From Draconibacterium aestuarii (GTDB lineage: Bacteria; Bacteroidota; Bacteroidia; Bacteroidales; Prolixibacteraceae), in contig JAPOHD010000031.1 in NCBI GenBank assembly GCA_026671195.1, positions 40,830-104,829 on the forward strand: DNA of 64,000 nucleotides. Direction: 5' to 3'. Below, piece by piece: positions 63,528 through 64,000 of the stretch (position 1 is its first letter; each line of letters opens with the position of its first letter). The notes beneath the pieces were generated by a model that was not told where the DNA came from, searched no databases, and worked only from the letters and a program-made list of their open reading frames with translations. The translations under genes were made by a program, and so were the position numbers.

Positions 63528-64000
63528 ATGCCAGAAATAGAAATAGCACCTCAACTTTCTTCCATTATACCGGGTTTGGAATTGTCCTGTATTGAAAGCA
63601 CCATTCTGTTACAAGATAAAAACGAACAGCTTTGGAATGAAATTTACACCAAAATCACTGAAATAAATTCTAATCTGCAGGTTGAACAAATTAGCAAATT
63701 ACCGGCCATTAATGCATCGCGAAAAGCTTATAAATTATGTGGAAAAGATCCGGCACGTTATCGGTTATCTGCGGAAGCACTTTTAAGGCGGGCGATAAAA
63801 CGTAAGGAAATTTACCAGGTAAACAATGTAGTTGATCTGTTAAATCTGGTTTCGATTGCAACCGGATTTTCAATAGGAGGATACGATGCCGACAAAATAA
63901 ATGGACATGTAGAATTTGGAATCGGGGAAAGGGGGGAACCTTACGAAGGAATTGGCAGGGGGGAGCTAAATATTGAATTTATGCCGGTTTTCAGAGATGA
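63528..64000 (+). CDS. B3/B4 tRNA-binding domain protein (cut by right edge)
   Basis: The frame from the ATG at 63528 stays open to the window end (157 codons). It begins MPEIEIAPQLSSIIPGLELS and carries the B3/B4 domain blocks ASRKAYKLCGKDPARYRLSAEALLRRAIKRKEIYQVNNVVDLLN and IGGYDADKINGHVEFGIGE. This domain is found in the phenylalanyl-tRNA synthetase beta chain and in stand-alone proteins of about 220 residues, proposed to edit or bind tRNA. Roughly the last quarter is outside the window. Confidence 0.85.
   Translation, partial: MPEIEIAPQLSSIIPGLELSCIESTILLQDKNEQLWNEIYTKITEINSNLQVEQISKLPAINASRKAYKLCGKDPARYRLSAEALLRRAIKRKEIYQVNNVVDLLNLVSIATGFSIGGYDADKINGHVEFGIGERGEPYEGIGRGELNIEFMPVFRD

Overview
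The window is AT-rich chromosomal DNA from a member of the Bacteroidota. The gene families point to the marine or anaerobic Marinilabiliales/Prolixibacteraceae type, but the genus is an inference. Four things support this. Families typical of the phylum are present (DUF2795, DUF4199, DUF4251, DUF5916, PduO-type adenosyltransferase). Shine-Dalgarno sequences are nearly absent. Promoter -7 boxes of the form TAnnTTTG occur upstream of several genes. Many products are secreted or lipid-anchored hydrolases. I found no rRNA, tRNA, CRISPR array, insertion sequence, prophage or integrase, and the window reads as a stable core-genome stretch.

Layout. 1-4.1 kb: the start of recG (cut by the left edge), a LolD/MacB-type ABC ATPase, a cobalamin adenosyltransferase, a DUF2795 protein, and an overlapping YkgJ-like/DsrE-like pair. 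4.3-14.6 kb: exported proteins (GH3 glycosidase with PA14, subtilisin-like lipoprotein, DUF5916 outer-membrane protein, a membrane protein and a VPS10/BNR propeller protein). 14.8-22.4 kb: an unknown cytoplasmic protein, a SulP transporter, two alpha/beta-hydrolase-fold proteins, a TPR-like lipoprotein and an MsbA-like exporter. 22.4-22.95 kb: a gene-free stretch with a phased array of palindromes. 22.96-28.7 kb: a complete RND efflux operon (adaptor, pump, outer-membrane channel). 28.9-33.7 kb: an exported unknown protein, a DPP-IV-type peptidase, and a chorismate mutase/aldolase pair. 34.3-37.5 kb: thrS-infC-rpmI-rplT, with infC starting at a non-AUG codon behind a strong Shine-Dalgarno.

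37.7-48.1 kb: M1 peptidase, DUF2891 protein, DUF4199 protein, MATE transporter, an orphan lipoprotein with a GH127-like C-terminal domain, L-serine dehydratase, aldose 1-epimerase, a VOC protein and a short-chain dehydrogenase. 48.5-59.1 kb: sodium/proline-type symporter, a membrane protein, an exbB-exbD-tonB operon, an NhaD-type Na+/H+ antiporter and TamB. 59.3-64 kb: tsaD, sfsA, a DUF4251 protein, a GH20 hexosaminidase and the start of a B3/B4-domain protein (cut by the right edge).

Together these suggest a heterotroph that degrades polysaccharides and peptides outside the cell (GH3, GH20, S8, S9, M1). It energises outer-membrane uptake through ExbBD-TonB, handles sodium through NhaD and a Na+ symporter, and exports toxic compounds through RND, MATE and ABC pumps. 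The least explained item is the run of palindromes at about 41-bp spacing at 22457-22694. No clear multi-gene novel system is visible.
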